From Isoetes taiwanensis (Eukaryota > Streptophyta > Lycopodiopsida > Isoetales > Isoetaceae), in contig JAJEKV010000060.1 in assembly GCA_021234155.1 (NCBI GenBank), positions 4,260,451 through 4,324,450 of the forward strand: 64,000 nucleotides of DNA, written 5' to 3'. This document shows, piece after piece, positions 46,018 through 58,084 of the stretch. Position numbers and translations under genes: made by a program. Below the pieces are notes generated by a model. The model did no database searches. It had not been told where the DNA came from and worked only from the letters and a program-made list of their open reading frames with translations. The first letter of the stretch is position 1. Each line of letters opens with the position of its first letter.

Positions 46018-46250
46018 CCATATAGTATTCCGCTTGAAATCTTATAGTATTTTGCGAATCTTGTTATACAGTATAGCAAATTTTGTACTTGCATACCCCA
46101 CAAACGAGGAACTTTACGTACGGTGTAGATTAAGGAATAAGGGGTGAATATGCCTATCCAACAGCTCTCATTGACCTGGAGTCACCCCCCGTGTGAATAT
46201 GCACCCAAACCAAAGGGGGTTTAAGGGGGATTTTAATTTAAATGTGTTGG
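46018..46250. mobile_element. Partial second copy of the fold-back MITE
   Basis: The core (atcttatagtattttgcgaa, cataccccacaaacgaggaac, gaatatgcctatccaacagc) and right inverted repeat (cgtgtgaatatgcacccaaa) match 1550-1780 of the complete copy. The left inverted repeat is missing. Followed by irregular gttatgtgttggttgtta repeats (to about 46,370). Confidence 0.85.
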
Positions 46251-46525
46251 ACCCAATGGTTGTGTTAATTAATGTCAATGGTAGTTATGTGTTGGTTGTT
46301 AATGTAAATGGTTGTTATGTGTTGGTTGTTATGTGTTGGGGGATTTAATTTTTATATGTTGGATGTTAATGGCTTGTGTTGCAAAAAATTTTTTTTGGCC
46401 CGGGGACGTCCCCCCCCGGTGTGACAAAATTTTAGAATTCAAACCATAAAAAAACTAGAATTCATTTGAGGCTTTCATCACCTGTAGCTTTTGAATTTCA
46501 TCACAATAAAACAAATAGAACATAA

Positions 46526-46550
46526 AAGTCGTATTTAATTAAAGTGGGAC
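46526..46550 (+). repeat. Left 25-bp terminal inverted repeat
   Basis: Identical to the reverse complement of 59,264-59,288 at all 25 positions. Similarity stops abruptly inside the element except for scattered gggact words. Confidence 0.85.
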
Positions 46551-47120
46551 AAATCTTGCATTTTGGGACTCGGACTGAAAATGGGACTCACACCCCATAA
46601 TTTTTTTTTTTTGAATTGATTGCTTGAATAGAATTACAGATCACACACAAAGAATTGGGTTACTTGTTTTCCTCACAAATTTTACAAACCACTAGTTGAG
46701 AAAGTTTTCAAGCTTCTCAATATTATCTACCCTCATACAATGATATAGCATGGAGGTTGCTCATGGCTTTGTCCATCTCCCTTTTTGGGATCTTGTGTGT
46801 GTTGTCCTTGCGATGTGAGAACACGGATATGGCCATACCACACACTCCACCAATTCCCTCCTTTGAGGATCAGCATAATTTGCCCTCCACTTCTTCTCCC
46901 AGCAATCGGTGTATTGCTCCTTCAAGTTGCCCTTCTTGTGTCTCCCAATGGGCTCCCAATATTGAATTTAGAATCCGGGCCTTAACTCCTCTCCATCGGC
47001 ATAGTGGTGGTTACATCGAGAGTGCCACCCCCAACCATATTGGACAGTCCTCATCATCGAGGCCTTACTAGCACAAAGTATCCTTCCTTGATGTCCTCAA
47101 AGGGATCCCACTCAGGAAGA
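46551..47120. other. 3' flank of the transposase gene
   Basis: Begins AT-rich with a T-run near 46,600; no separate gene recognised. Short plus-strand frames (46,757-47,071) are antisense to the transposase side and lack motifs. Confidence 0.4.
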
Positions 47121-49603
47121 TCAAACCACTTCGGCTTTGAGGCTACTTCCCACAAACCACTTGGAACCCTTGTTAGGACCCAAGTGAACATTCTTAGATG
47201 TGCTTGCTCCTTGAGAACCCTCCCACTCGTCTCTTAGCTTCCTCCCACATGGTTGTTCAGTTTCTAAGCATGTCACAACTTTCTCCCAGTACTTGATTAG
47301 GGAGTCCATTTGATTTTTCTTAAGAGTGGAGGTGTGCTTTCCATTTCGAACATCATCCCAGTGCGTTATGTAATCCTTGATGCCCTTCACTAGTTGGCTA
47401 GAGTCTTTGACAGTCTTGAAGGGAGGTAGTGGTTTTGGCTGCCCTTTAGGAATGAGAACTTCACCACCAGCACCCCTTTGCCACAACTCGATTCCTTGTA
47501 CAGGCATCCACAACTTGTCACCTGGTCTCCACTTATATTGCATGATTGGTATTCCATTCCTAACCCAAAACTTGAATTGAAGTGGCTTAGTGTGTCCTGT
47601 CAACTGGTCCTTACCATCTAGCAAGTATCCCTCTACAAATGATTTCCAATCTGCAACCTCATCCATCAAGAAAGCCATTGGGTTGGGGTCAATGCAGCTC
47701 TCAAACACATCCATTAATTCAGGGAGACTAGTCACGTTTTCTCTCTTGAGCTTGGTGGAGAAAGTTCCAAAGAATCCATCTATATCATCATGCGTATGCC
47801 CAACCATCATGAATCCCACTTTCACAACTTTGAATACTCCCACTGCTGTCAAGTATGACATTGCCCCAAACATCCATCTATTCTTGTTTTCTTTCCAACG
47901 GTTGTCCAATTGAACACATAGCTCCTCGGTGATGGTTTCTCAAGTAAGGGAAATCATCCCAATTCACTAGACACCTTGGATGTGAGCTTTTTATCTGCCT
48001 TTGGTAACAAAGCGGTTGATCATCCATCAAAGCCTCAAAATGGGTCTTTGAAGGGAATACCTCCTCCCTTCTATCGATCCTTTCTCTAGTGTTCTCAAGC
48101 ACTTGAAAATAGAGCTCACATGGAAGTTTGGATCATCCCTCCATAGATCAAGCACAAAATGACCATATGTTCCAGTTCCATGACCATGTGTTAAGACACC
48201 CGCCAGACTTACTTTCATCTGAAAAGCGTTTTGACAATGCTTGGGTAAAGGATCTAGCTTTGGCAAGAAAGTCTTGTGTTGGTCCATCTTATCATGAATT
48301 ATACACAAAAATTTGTCCGGCTGCATCTCGAGGAAAATGTTCTCCGCTGCCAATACAACTGTCTACATGATATTTGGTCCCTTTGGTGATCTGCAAATTG
48401 CTCCCTAATTGCCATTCTTTCTTTCTCTATTGCAGTTGATGCAAGTGTATCCTTGAGTTGAATGCAAGTGTTGCACTTTGAGAATGGCATGTGTTGCGGA
48501 CACTCCGCGTCACGAGAAGTGAGTGCTCCATAACTTCTTGAAATGTGATTGAGAAAGAGGCCTACCTCCGGTAGTTTCTAGGATGGAGTTGAACTCTTTA
48601 AGGCACTCCTTTTTGGATATAGTGTTGTGGCAACACCCCTTTGCACCACTTTCGCTGCACCGTGCTTTCGTTCACCTTCGACTTGTGGGGCATAGATTGA
48701 GACATGTATCTCACAAAGCTCTCAAGAAGGCTGCAATGGCCTTGAGAGTATTTGCTCTAGGTTTCAAAGTGAGTGCATTACCATGTTGGAACAAACTGTG
48801 CCCTTTTCTAACCTGCTCCCAGTATCTGTAGAATGAAGACTTGCTCACCCCAAGAATCCATCTCAATGCTCTCATACATACCCTCATGCCCCTCAATTGA
48901 TATAGTAGCCTTCCTGTGTTTTCATCATAGCTGGAATTCTTACACAAGGAGTAGATGAAACTAATCCTATCTTTTTGAAGTTTGTCCAATGTATTGGGAC
49001 CTTATCTGCCGCGAGGTCATCCACACCTTTGACTTGCCTTTGTGCAATCTAGGTTGCAACACTCTTGTCCCCTAATTGCCTCTAGGTTTTCTTTGGTTGG
49101 GGCCATACTTTCCATCCTTTCTAAATATTTGTCACTTCTAGGCCTCTTGGGCACCCTTGGCTGCCTTTTATGAAAAACATAACGTCTCTTCCTAGTGATC
49201 AAAGGATGCTCATCGACCACCAAATCTTCCACATGGCCTTGAGTGGGTCTTGGGGTATGTAGTTGAGTAGGGGATTCGGACTATCACCATTCTTGTGTGT
49301 AATATATCTAATTGGCCATCTCAAGCGACTTTGGGACTCCGGCAACCCGAGCACACAATGCAATCACTAGAGCTTCCACGGGACATGATTGTATCAACCC
49401 GATAAGAAACTTCACAATGCCAACTCCAAGATGATCATCTCCCAGCCTTTCATCATTCACACTATCAAAGGATCAACTGCGGTTATTATGCCCTCTGCAA
49501 ATACCGTCTTTGCCAAGGGTGCAACAACAAGCAACCCATCTTCCTTTATTGGAGCCTAGGGCAATGGCACATCTTTGGACTTCCTTGGCTCCATTTTACT
49601 CAT
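47121..49603 (-). pseudogene. DUF7869-type transposase (DDE-like), frameshifted
   Basis: The minus ATG at 49,603 (MSKMEPRKSKDVPLP) starts a broken frame. In order: EECCNL-like QECCNLDCTKASQRCG (about 49,040); KDRISFIYSLCKN and WILGVSKSSFYRYWEQVRKG (about 48,800-48,990); FSKCNTCIQLKDTL (about 48,480), a CxxC motif; CIIHDKMDQHKTFLP (about 48,290); VSLAGVLTHGHGTGTYGHFV; CVQLDN (shifted)/NRWKENKNRWMFG (about 47,900); VGHTHDDIDGFFGTFSTKL (about 47,800). From memory these are the hallmarks of DUF7869 proteins. The acidic residues in DKMDQ, QLDN and THDDID are plausible catalytic DDE residues (inference). Breaks: stops near 49,558 and 49,460 and frame changes near 48,100 and 47,910. Its position between the TIRs makes it the element's own transposase. 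Confidence 0.75.
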
Positions 49604-49619
49604 CTCACATGCTCCCTGA

Positions 49620-49880
49620 ATGAAAAAGCACACATTAAAACCATATAGCCCCAAACACCACAAATATGACCATATAAATCATATAAAACCATACAAACAT
49701 ATTAAATATAAACCATACAACCGTATATAACCACCAAAATCATATAGCCATATTAAACCATACAACCATATTCAATGTAAACCATATGTAAACATTAAAA
49801 CCACATATAACCATTGAAACTATATAACCATATTAAATACACAACATAACATAACATATATAAACATACAACATAACCTT
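49620..49880. repeat. AT-rich simple repeat (accatat/attaaacc words)
   Basis: Irregular repeats of accatataaccat, catattaaaccata and similar. It lies upstream of the transposase start and between the two divergent genes. Confidence 0.7.
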
Positions 49881-50474
49881 TAATATCTTGTCATGGCCAC
49901 GTGGCACCTCCTCAGAGGCTGATAGGATGGCCATGTCAGCAACCCGCACTGCCACATCACGGAGGGCATGGCCCACACGTGACAGATCCTTATTATTGCA
50001 CTTTTACGAGGGTTGAGGGTGCGGCCAGTGCTTGCACCCTCTTCCTCTCCCCCCATTCCATTCTTCCTCCCACGTTTTCTCGATCACTCTTGGCTCTCTG
50101 TTTTCCTTAAAGCGCTGGTTTTCCCATCGGTGATCGGCGAACCGAGCCATTCAAAGGCCATCATATGGCAACGGCTTGGTCGACGGATCGGGGGCGCATC
50201 CAGCGCCCAGAAGTTTTAAGCCTTGATTGAGTGTTCGAGTTCTTGCACGAGAAGAAAGTGAGGTTCTTCTCTGTAAGTTTTAGGCTTTTTAACGCTTCTT
50301 TTTTAGTTTTACGTAAGTCCTTTCATGCATTTTTTACTTATATTACGTTGTTTTACTGCTCTTATTTTTTGCTCTTATATTTTTACTTATATTTTCTTGC
50401 TCTTATTATTGCCTTTGATACAATTTCCAGCCCGACAAATCCTTATTCACGCTTTCTGCGAAACACATAGCCAC
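49881..50474. promoter_or_regulatory. Divergent promoter region and 5' leader of gene C
   Basis: This gap separates the transposase start (49,603, minus) and the first gene C ATG (50,475, plus). It holds a GC-rich part (49,900-50,220) with the tandem words gccacgtggc and ccacacgtgac, which contain ACGT cores, then a T-rich, probably intronic, stretch. No clear TATA box. A shared promoter is an inference from the layout. Confidence 0.4.
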
Positions 50475-50929
50475 ATGGAATCGAACACGGGAGCTTCCTC
50501 CTCATCCAAAGAATCTTCCGGGTATGTTTTTGTAATATCATACCCTTTTTTTAATCTTATTTGTCTCTCCCGTTCTCTGTTTTCTCATTAATCTCTCACG
50601 TTATCTGTTTTCCTTTTGTATTGTTTTTGTTATCTTTTTTGTTATCATACATTGCCTGGGCACAAGTAAGAATAGTGGTAAGAGTAGTAGCAAACAAAGA
50701 GATAGAAATCATCGAGAGCGGTGTTAGGAAGTAAGATATTGCGAAGCATTAATGTAACATTACTAGGAATGATTCACAAAAGAAATTGCTAAACTGTCTA
50801 TGAATGTTTAATAACAGAACATAACTAGGAATCTTTTTTCCTAACTATCAACTAAGAATAGGAATTGCTTCACAGAATCTGCAATTCTAACAAAGATATC
50901 CTCCACTTGCGGGAGAGATGTAAGGGATC

Positions 50930-52340
50930 CTTTTCTCATCGGGCGAGTTGAGAATACCTCGGCTTGCCAACAATCCGGGGAAGTACAGGCCTTCTTCTCG
51001 ACTTCGCGGCGAAGAGGTAATGTACACTCGGATTGTTGGCTGGTTGAGGAATTCTCGACTTCATGAGTCAAATTGCACCACGACTACCCAACGTCTTCAC
51101 ATTCTTTTCCAAAACGCTGCTTCACATTCCTTTTCGACTTCGTGGAGTCGAGAATGTGATACCCCGTCAATGGCCCTTTGTGCGGTCGCAGGTGCCTCCA
51201 CCCAGTCCGAGCCGCTCTCCTTCGAACCATCATCGAATATTGCGAAGGGGAGGGGCTCGGACTGGGTGGAGGCCTCAAATAACCCGCGAAGGTGCTTGCT
51301 GCTTTCGACTTCGTGAGTCGAGAAAACGAGCTCTAATGCATTCTACAGGTGCTGCGGAGCCGGTCTTATCCACTCTCCTTCAAACTATCTTGCTCGGATA
51401 TTGCGAAGGGAAGTGGTTTTGGTGTCTGCCAACTCTTAACAAGCCAATTCTCACATATGGTCGCGATGGCCTCTACCGGTCGAGGCCAGCTCCTTGAAAC
51501 ATCTTAGTCGAATATTGCGAAGGGGATGGGCTCGGACTGGGTGGAGGCCTCTACTACTAACCACAGGGAAACCACGGAGCTTGCTGTCTGCATTCTCGGC
51601 TCGCGAGTCGAGAATGCCTTATCAACCCGGCACTCCATGTGTACTATCCGGAGTTCACCGATAGCTAAGGCATTCTCGACTTGCGAGTGAGAATGTAGAC
51701 GAAAATAACTTACTTGCATTCTCGACTGCCAAGTCGAGAATCATTAACCAGCCAATTCTCCCGTGTATGGTCGCGGTGGCCTCGACCCGATCGAGCCACT
51801 CTTCTTCAACCATCTTAAATCGAATATTGAAGGGGAGGGGTTCGGTTGGGTGGAGGCCTCTACAACTAACCCGCAGGGGAAACCACGAGCTTCTTTGCAT
51901 GCATTCTCGACTTCGCGAGTGGGGAATGCCTCAACCAACCGACACCACATGTGTACCATCACGGAGTTCTCGATGGCTAGCGCATTCTCGACTTTGGCGA
52001 AGTCGAGAATGCGGAGAAAGCAAGGCTTGCATTCTCGACTCACAAGTCGAAAATCCCTTAGCCGATCCACCTGCATTCTCGGTGTGCTGCCGACAGATCA
52101 GGCCACTCTCCTTCAAACTATATTGCTCGAATATTGCGAAGGGAAGTGGCCACATTTGTCGCGACATTTGAATCTTAACACATCTCTCTACAACTAAGCA
52201 CTCTGTATTCTCCTGTCTTTAGTCCCAAGTGCCTCTAGCACATGCGAGCCACTCTCCCTCGAACCATCTTCCTCGAATATTGCGAAGAGGAGTGGTTCGA
52301 CCCCGGGTAGAGGCCTCTCCACTAACCACGGGGAGGCATC
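50930..52340 (+). repeat. Palindrome-rich repeat array in the first intron of gene C
   Basis: Two interleaved repeat types. One is a palindrome related to cattctcgactcgcgagtcg with agaatg (about 51,308, 51,590, 51,673, 51,718, 51,902, 51,985, 52,030). The other contains tcgaatattgcgaagggg followed by ggctcggactgggtggaggc (about 51,234, 51,396, 51,511, 51,818, 52,128, 52,273). Units are variable, roughly 120-300 bp apart. Palindromes are diverged here compared with those near exons 3-4. Confidence 0.85.
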
Positions 52341-53432
52341 TCTGGGCCTTAGACCTAGCACGATCGATATACAACATTCCAAGAAAAATACACCTAAAAG
52401 CGGAACTGTTCAAGTTTACCCCGATTCAAGTTTACCTAGAACTGTTAAGCTAGTTCTTTGCCGAACATTCCATGACCACAACAGGAACTGTTCACGTTTA
52501 CCCCGATCCATTGTTTCCGTGCGAGCATCTCTCAACCCGGAGTAATTCATCTCTCGAGAAGGAAAAATGCTCGACAAAGGAAAACAATAAATCCGTCGAG
52601 CTTATGAGCGGTTCCATGATCTAAACCGCGGCGGCATGTTCTATACAAAATAACACGGGCATCTCTGAAACTCACCTCTTCACGTAGTAATTCCTTGGGC
52701 CATTGTATCCGCGGATCCCGCGGCCTCTCAGAGTCTTTGCTTCTTACGTAGGTCTCATCAAGAGTGCATTAGCATCTAATACTTGTATCAATGCGATTCT
52801 CGTGTATCCCGGATTCCATGGCGCGGCGGCGGTGTAGAGTTCCGGTGTGCGCAGCTCCTCTCCGCTTCCTACCTTAGCTCGTGCTCATCGATCAAATCAA
52901 TCGCTTTGCAATAACACGCGCGATCGGAAAAAATACCGCGAGCAAAGGCGTCTGCGAGGACTTACGTCAGCGTGGCGCCATTCCGAAGTAAACTACGGTC
53001 GATGCTTTCGCCTCCCAACTCAAAGTAAGCCAATGCCGCGGTGAAGATAATCTACACTCGCTCACTAAGTCCCCGGATGTGATTCAATTTGAAATGGTGT
53101 TTGGGCGGGCTAAAGCCGCCGTCTTTGTACCCTTAGCCCGCTTTTTTTCTTAAATGATTGCATGTCCTTAAATTCAAATTAAAGAACACGCCCGATCTTT
53201 TTTACGTGCAGTCCTAAAACCTACAACGCGCGGAGGAAACTTAATTTACACAAGGGTTCGAGCAGGAAGAAGATGCGGGGGCATACAGACAAGGCGACTC
53301 CGATCCAAAAGCGGTAGGCGCGAGAAAAAAGCAGTTCTAGCGGCGGCAAGAAGAAAAAAGAAGGCTCGGTGTGAGCTCTGAGGTTTTTCTTTGGTCGGAA
53401 TACCTTTACTGATCCATCCTTTGGTCTTGCAG
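52341..53432. other. Remainder of the first intron region of gene C
   Basis: GC-moderate sequence without recognised repeats. The phrase ggaactgttcacgtttaccc and a variant occur twice (about 52,401 and 52,483). An open minus-strand stretch at 53,221-53,616 overlaps the gene C exon and is probably its shadow. Confidence 0.35.
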
Positions 53433-54584
53433 CATTCACCGCGGACTCACTAGTGATCACTGGCCGAACTCCGTTCTTCGTCATCGAGGGACTGGAGACA
53501 GAGCTTCTTGACACACCAACAGATTCTTGGTGGTATGTCGAGGTATCAGCAAGTGGGAAGGAGAAAGATCTGTTTCTCCACCAGAGGGACAAGAAGAGCT
53601 CCGGAGACAAGTACAAGAAGGTCGGTGTTGTGCTCTCCGTCTCAGCGCCAGATTCGAAGCATCTAACATTTCATGTGGAGGACTGCCAGAAGAGTAAGTT
53701 CTACCACACGAAAAAATTATCAGTTTCAAATTATTCTCACTCTTCAATGAGCAAGGCGAAGGGCACCGAGAAAAGACCGGTGCCTTTAAATTGTCAGAAC
53801 CTTGGGTGGAAGGATCTGGAAGGGATGAAGGAGGCCGGAACCCTAACATCTAGGGAGCTTGAAATGGAGATTTCCAGAGTCAGGAAAAAACTGTTCAACA
53901 CGGGGAGCTTCACCTCCACTGTGCTGAAGACTCTAGAACACTCGGCAGTGGGGAGGGAAGTTGTGGTTCATAAAGACAAAAGTCCAAACAAGACCAAAGA
54001 TGGAGAAGATGATACCACACGGGAGGAATCAGATGATGAAGCAGACGAAGATATGGTCGACTCCCAATTAATGGATCCGATGAGCGGTCGATTTCACAGA
54101 GGGGGCACCTGAAAAATGGAGCGGCTGGCTCAAGATTATCCGTTGGGAATAGCACACAAAAGCCGCTCTTGGACATCGAGCCGCTTTGAAGGTCCGCGCG
54201 GAGATGCCGTCTTGTTCAACCACATGGGAATTTAATCCGGCACACATGCCGGAGATTCGAACCCGATGGTGCGACATCCCGCGCGGATCCAATGCCTGCG
54301 GATGTCATACCTTTCGCCAGATCGACCGGTGAGTTGTTGTTGAAGTCCGGAAAGACCCGAAGGGAAAAGACATCCTTACGGGTAGTAGGCGGTCGGCATT
54401 GATGAGGGCGCTGCAAGTATTGCGAGCGGAGAAGGAGGTGCCGCAAAGGATCAAGGATAGATATGCCAAAGCGAGTCGAGAGGGGTTCTTCGCGCGGAGA
54501 CGCCAGCAACCGAGCTGGCCAGCATTAGCCACTGCCAGAACACAATAGCAGCGAGTGCCAGCTACATAAGGTAAAGAATTCTCT

Positions 54585-55370
54585 GATTCGGCGGCTTCTC
54601 GACTTGCGAGTCGAGAAAGCCCTAGCATCCTATCATTTCTTGTTTTTCACTGGGGTTTCTCGACTCGCGAGTCGAGAAAGCCGTAAAACACGAGAGAAGT
54701 CAAAGGATCTGCGGAGCTTTCTCCGACTTCGAGAAGTCAAAAGGATCGCGAGAGCTTTCTTTCAGCGAGTCGAAAACCCATAGAAGTAAAAGAAAAGTAA
54801 ACATTCAAGGGACATTCTCGACTCGCGAGTCGAGAAACCCCGGGGCGGTAAAGAACATTCGAGATTAATGGTCGACGACTGAAAGCATCGAGCCTTCCCA
54901 TCCTTTCTTCCCCCGCCTCTTCGGGCAATGTAATAAAGCTTCTATTCTAAGTTGCATCGTTCAAGAGGCGGCATGGAAGGATTTGGGAATGGCGATGCTT
55001 TCACTCAACCTTTACTCGTACTATGTTCTCTCCTCTCCGGTATTCTCGACTTCAGCTTGGTCGAAAAGTCCCTGAATCTTCTTACTTGTGCTCCTCTCAC
55101 TTTCGACTTCGAGGCGAAACCCTAAATGTAATAGAGAGAACATTGGAGATTAATGGCTGAAGAGCAAATGCATCGAGCCTTCCCAATCTTTCTTTCCCCG
55201 CCTCTTCGGGCAATGTCGCTTAGTTTATATCCTAAGTTGCATCGTTCGAAGAGGCGTGAAAGCAAAGATTTGGGAATGCGCGATGCTTTCGCTCTGGCCT
55301 CGACTCTCCTATGTTTTCTCCTCTCCTTGGGGGCATTCTCGACTCAAGAAGTCGAGAAACCCCTAAGGCC
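54585..55370 (+). repeat. Palindrome cluster in the second intron of gene C
   Basis: Copies of the 24-bp palindrome (half-site tttctcgactcg) at about 54,597, 54,656-54,679 (perfect), 54,721 (diverged), 54,813, 55,043 (diverged) and 55,337. Spacing is irregular. A longer duplication is also present: the stretch around catcgagccttcccatcctt ... cctcttcgggcaatg occurs at about 54,890 and again at about 55,170. Confidence 0.85.
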
Positions 55371-57076
55371 CTCCTATTTAGTGTTTACTTCGGATGTTGG
55401 TAGATACTTTCATGCTCTAACATTGGGACATTTACTGAATGCAGCCCATATCCTGACCAGATCATACACGCTCGGCAACAATGGAAAGCATTGGGTTGTC
55501 CTCAGCGTCCTAAAGGAAACAGGGCTCCCTCGGATAAGTGGAAGACCTTTGAGTCACTCTGCAGATATGTTCTGCTGGAAGGCCAGGAAGATGATGAGGG
55601 GGAGGATGAAGAGGAAAAGAAGAAGAGAACACCAAGAAAGGGCAGGGAGTCTCTCTCAGACCAATATGACCTCATTCTTAGCACTGAGGCGGTCTGGGAG
55701 AAATGGACTGAGATATGGGCTCAATAGACAAGAGGCAAGCTGAAGGACAGCAATGGAGAATTCCCATTAAGGCCGGACCCAAAGTTGTTCGACAGGCAAT
55801 TTATGAAAAGGATACAGGGCCTGACCGACAAGGAAACGCTTGATCTACAGGGCAGAATCCTGGATGGAACAATCCTGCTAAGGAAAAGTAGAAGCTCAAA
55901 AATGCAGGATGCAAAGGATTATGCCACAGTCCTAAAGAGACGGCGTGCGTTGGAGGAAGGCATCACGGAGTTCTGCAATGTTGCTTCCAATGAATACCAT
56001 GACTTTGATTATTACAAGGAAAAGGCTGCCCTTGATGAGGAAGACATGAAGGAATTGAACCATCTATGTCAACCCTACATCAACACCAAGCTAAAGCGTA
56101 ACGTCAAAACCCTTCCCTTCCCTGAACGTGCTATGGCAATTCTGAAGAGGAAGCTTGGATTCGGGGTTGTCCCCTTTACGCCGATGATAGCTCCCCCATT
56201 CCCCGGTAACATTGGGGCACAAGGGATTTGGTGGTGCAGAATCGCACCTTGGGCCCGTGGCACTATTTGCCATCAATATGATTGAAGACCCCACCCCTTT
56301 TTATGAGAAAGCTGACATAGAGCAGTGGTACAAGACGTGTCTGGACATGACCGACCTGGATACTTTTAGTTTCCTTGTCTTTTGCATGCCGGGCAATCAG
56401 ACAACTGCTGTCTCCCAATGGGCAACTGATATTAACTTCACCAACAAGATCTTGTACTCCATATACGAGCTTGAACATGAGTGTAGACTTGGCTTGCCGA
56501 AGGCACCAAGCTTTGCCAATATAGTTTTGGTTTTGGTTTCAAGATTGGCTGTAGACTGGACAAGTGGTGGTCTAGCGAACATCATTATCCGGACGGGTTC
56601 ATGATTTCTCAAGAGCGGATGGAACCACGGAAGGGCGGCGGTTATGGAGGATGTGCCATCGATGGACAAAGTCGGCAATGATGGTGCGGCAGGTCCTATA
56701 CATAGAATTCCTATCCGGCCAAGGGTTATCAAGTACTTCATAACCAGCTTGGTCAAGAAGATCAAATTGTATCGAGTGGTACATGAATGGCCTTGTTCTC
56801 TCGGGGGGGCTATCTTTGTATGGAACGAAACCTATATCCGTGGTTGGAAATAAGGACATGGTTGAAACCATTTGGTCATACCTGGATCTGCTTCATGAGC
56901 ATTTCAAAGGGAGGAAGACAAATGGAAGCAGTAAGGACGATGATGACGAAGACAAACCTGAGAGCGAGGGAGACAAACATGACGGAGACGAGAATCTCGA
57001 GGGTTTAGACCAGAATGCTGAAGAACAAATTCTTGAGAATCTGAAATTGAGGTGAGTTCACTTTGCTCTATCCGTG

Positions 57077-57100
57077 TTTCTCGACTCGCGAGTCGAGAAA
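57077..57100. repeat. Perfect 24-bp palindrome inside a 114-bp intron
   Basis: tttctcgactcg followed by its exact reverse complement. The intron runs from gtgagt (57,052) to ttcag (57,165), so the palindrome fills about a fifth of it. In RNA it could form a 12-bp stem. Confidence 0.95.
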
Positions 57101-58084
57101 CCTTTCCAATCTCGACTTCGAAATCGAAAAACTCGTTTCCTATCTGACATCTCTCATTATTTCAGGAACATCGAATGCAACGATTCCGGATCATTGTCAA
57201 TATCTAGTGGCGGTTCACGTCTTGAGGACACTGTACACCCCAAAGACAATAAAGAGCAAGACACTACGGATAGCCAGAAAGGTCCTGAAAAATTAATGAT
57301 CCCGCATATGGATCCCGAAGAACCGGAAATATGGTCAGAGCCAAACTCCAACTGGGATCCAGCTGGTCCCACCAAGCTTGTAATATTTGACGTCAATGGA
57401 GTATTAGCTGCAGTATACCACGATAAAGACGTCCCCGAGCTTAACACCTCGCAGATCCCGACGAAAACGGAGCATAAAATCGTGTATCCGAGGCCTAGAG
57501 CAAAGGAAATTGTTGAATGGTGCCTGGAACGGGGATTCGAAGTGGGCGGCAAAGAAAAATATTGTCAATGTTCTTGGTGTTATCGGCCTTCCAGTTTTGA
57601 AGTTCAAGTTCGTTTGGGAAAACAAAAGGGTCGAGCATAGACCTCGATCCAGCCATCACAAAGGGGAAGCCTATTATGGTGAAAAGGCTGGACAGGGTTT
57701 ATGAGCAATTCCCGGACTATGGCAAACACAACACGCTGATCATAGACGACTCCGCCTACAAGTGCTATCATAACTCGCAAAATACAATCCTTGCTAAGGC
57801 ATATCGACCTGAAGAGTATGAGACGGATAGGTGGTTGTCTTTCGGACTTTGTCCTGTCCTGGCGGAATCCCTTTTTGCCATTCTTGTCGCCGATGTGATT
57901 AGGAACTATCCGAGCCTCACGGAACCCGATCCAGAGAGCAAGGCGATCATGAAAGCTATGGACGACAAATATTATGGTGATCAAGAAGAGTGACCTCTGC
58001 TTTCAGATAGTCAAATTGTGTGAATATTGTAAACAAACGTGAACAAATGTACTACATTTTGTAATGAATATACTTGTATATTGA

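Larger units (their letters stand above)
50475..57993 (+). pseudogene. Gene C: multi-exon FCP1-domain gene carried by the transposon
   Basis: Probable pieces: exon 1 at 50,475-50,521 (MESNTGASSSSKESSG, donor gtatgt); an exon from about 53,433 to 54,570 (ITGRTPFFVIEGLETELLDT, then a Lys/Glu/Asp-rich part); an exon at 55,445-57,051 (PYPDQIIHARQQWKALG, YDLILSTEAVWEKWTEIWAQ, LTDKETLDLQGRILDGTILL, then an acidic linker rich in DDDDED); an exon at 57,166-57,993 with the FCP1/NLI-type HAD domain (KLVIFDVNGVLAAVY, IVYPRPRAKEIVEWCLERGF, KPIMVKRLDRVYEQFPDYG, NTLIIDDSAYKCYHNSQNTI). FCP1-type phosphatases act on phosphoserine/threonine; the second motif-I Asp is Asn here, so activity is uncertain. Exon 1 phase does not fit the second exon directly, so an exon may be missed. 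There is an in-frame TAG at 55,725, frameshifts near 54,110, 56,215, 56,800, 57,545 and 57,640. Gene D is its paralogue. Confidence 0.65.
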
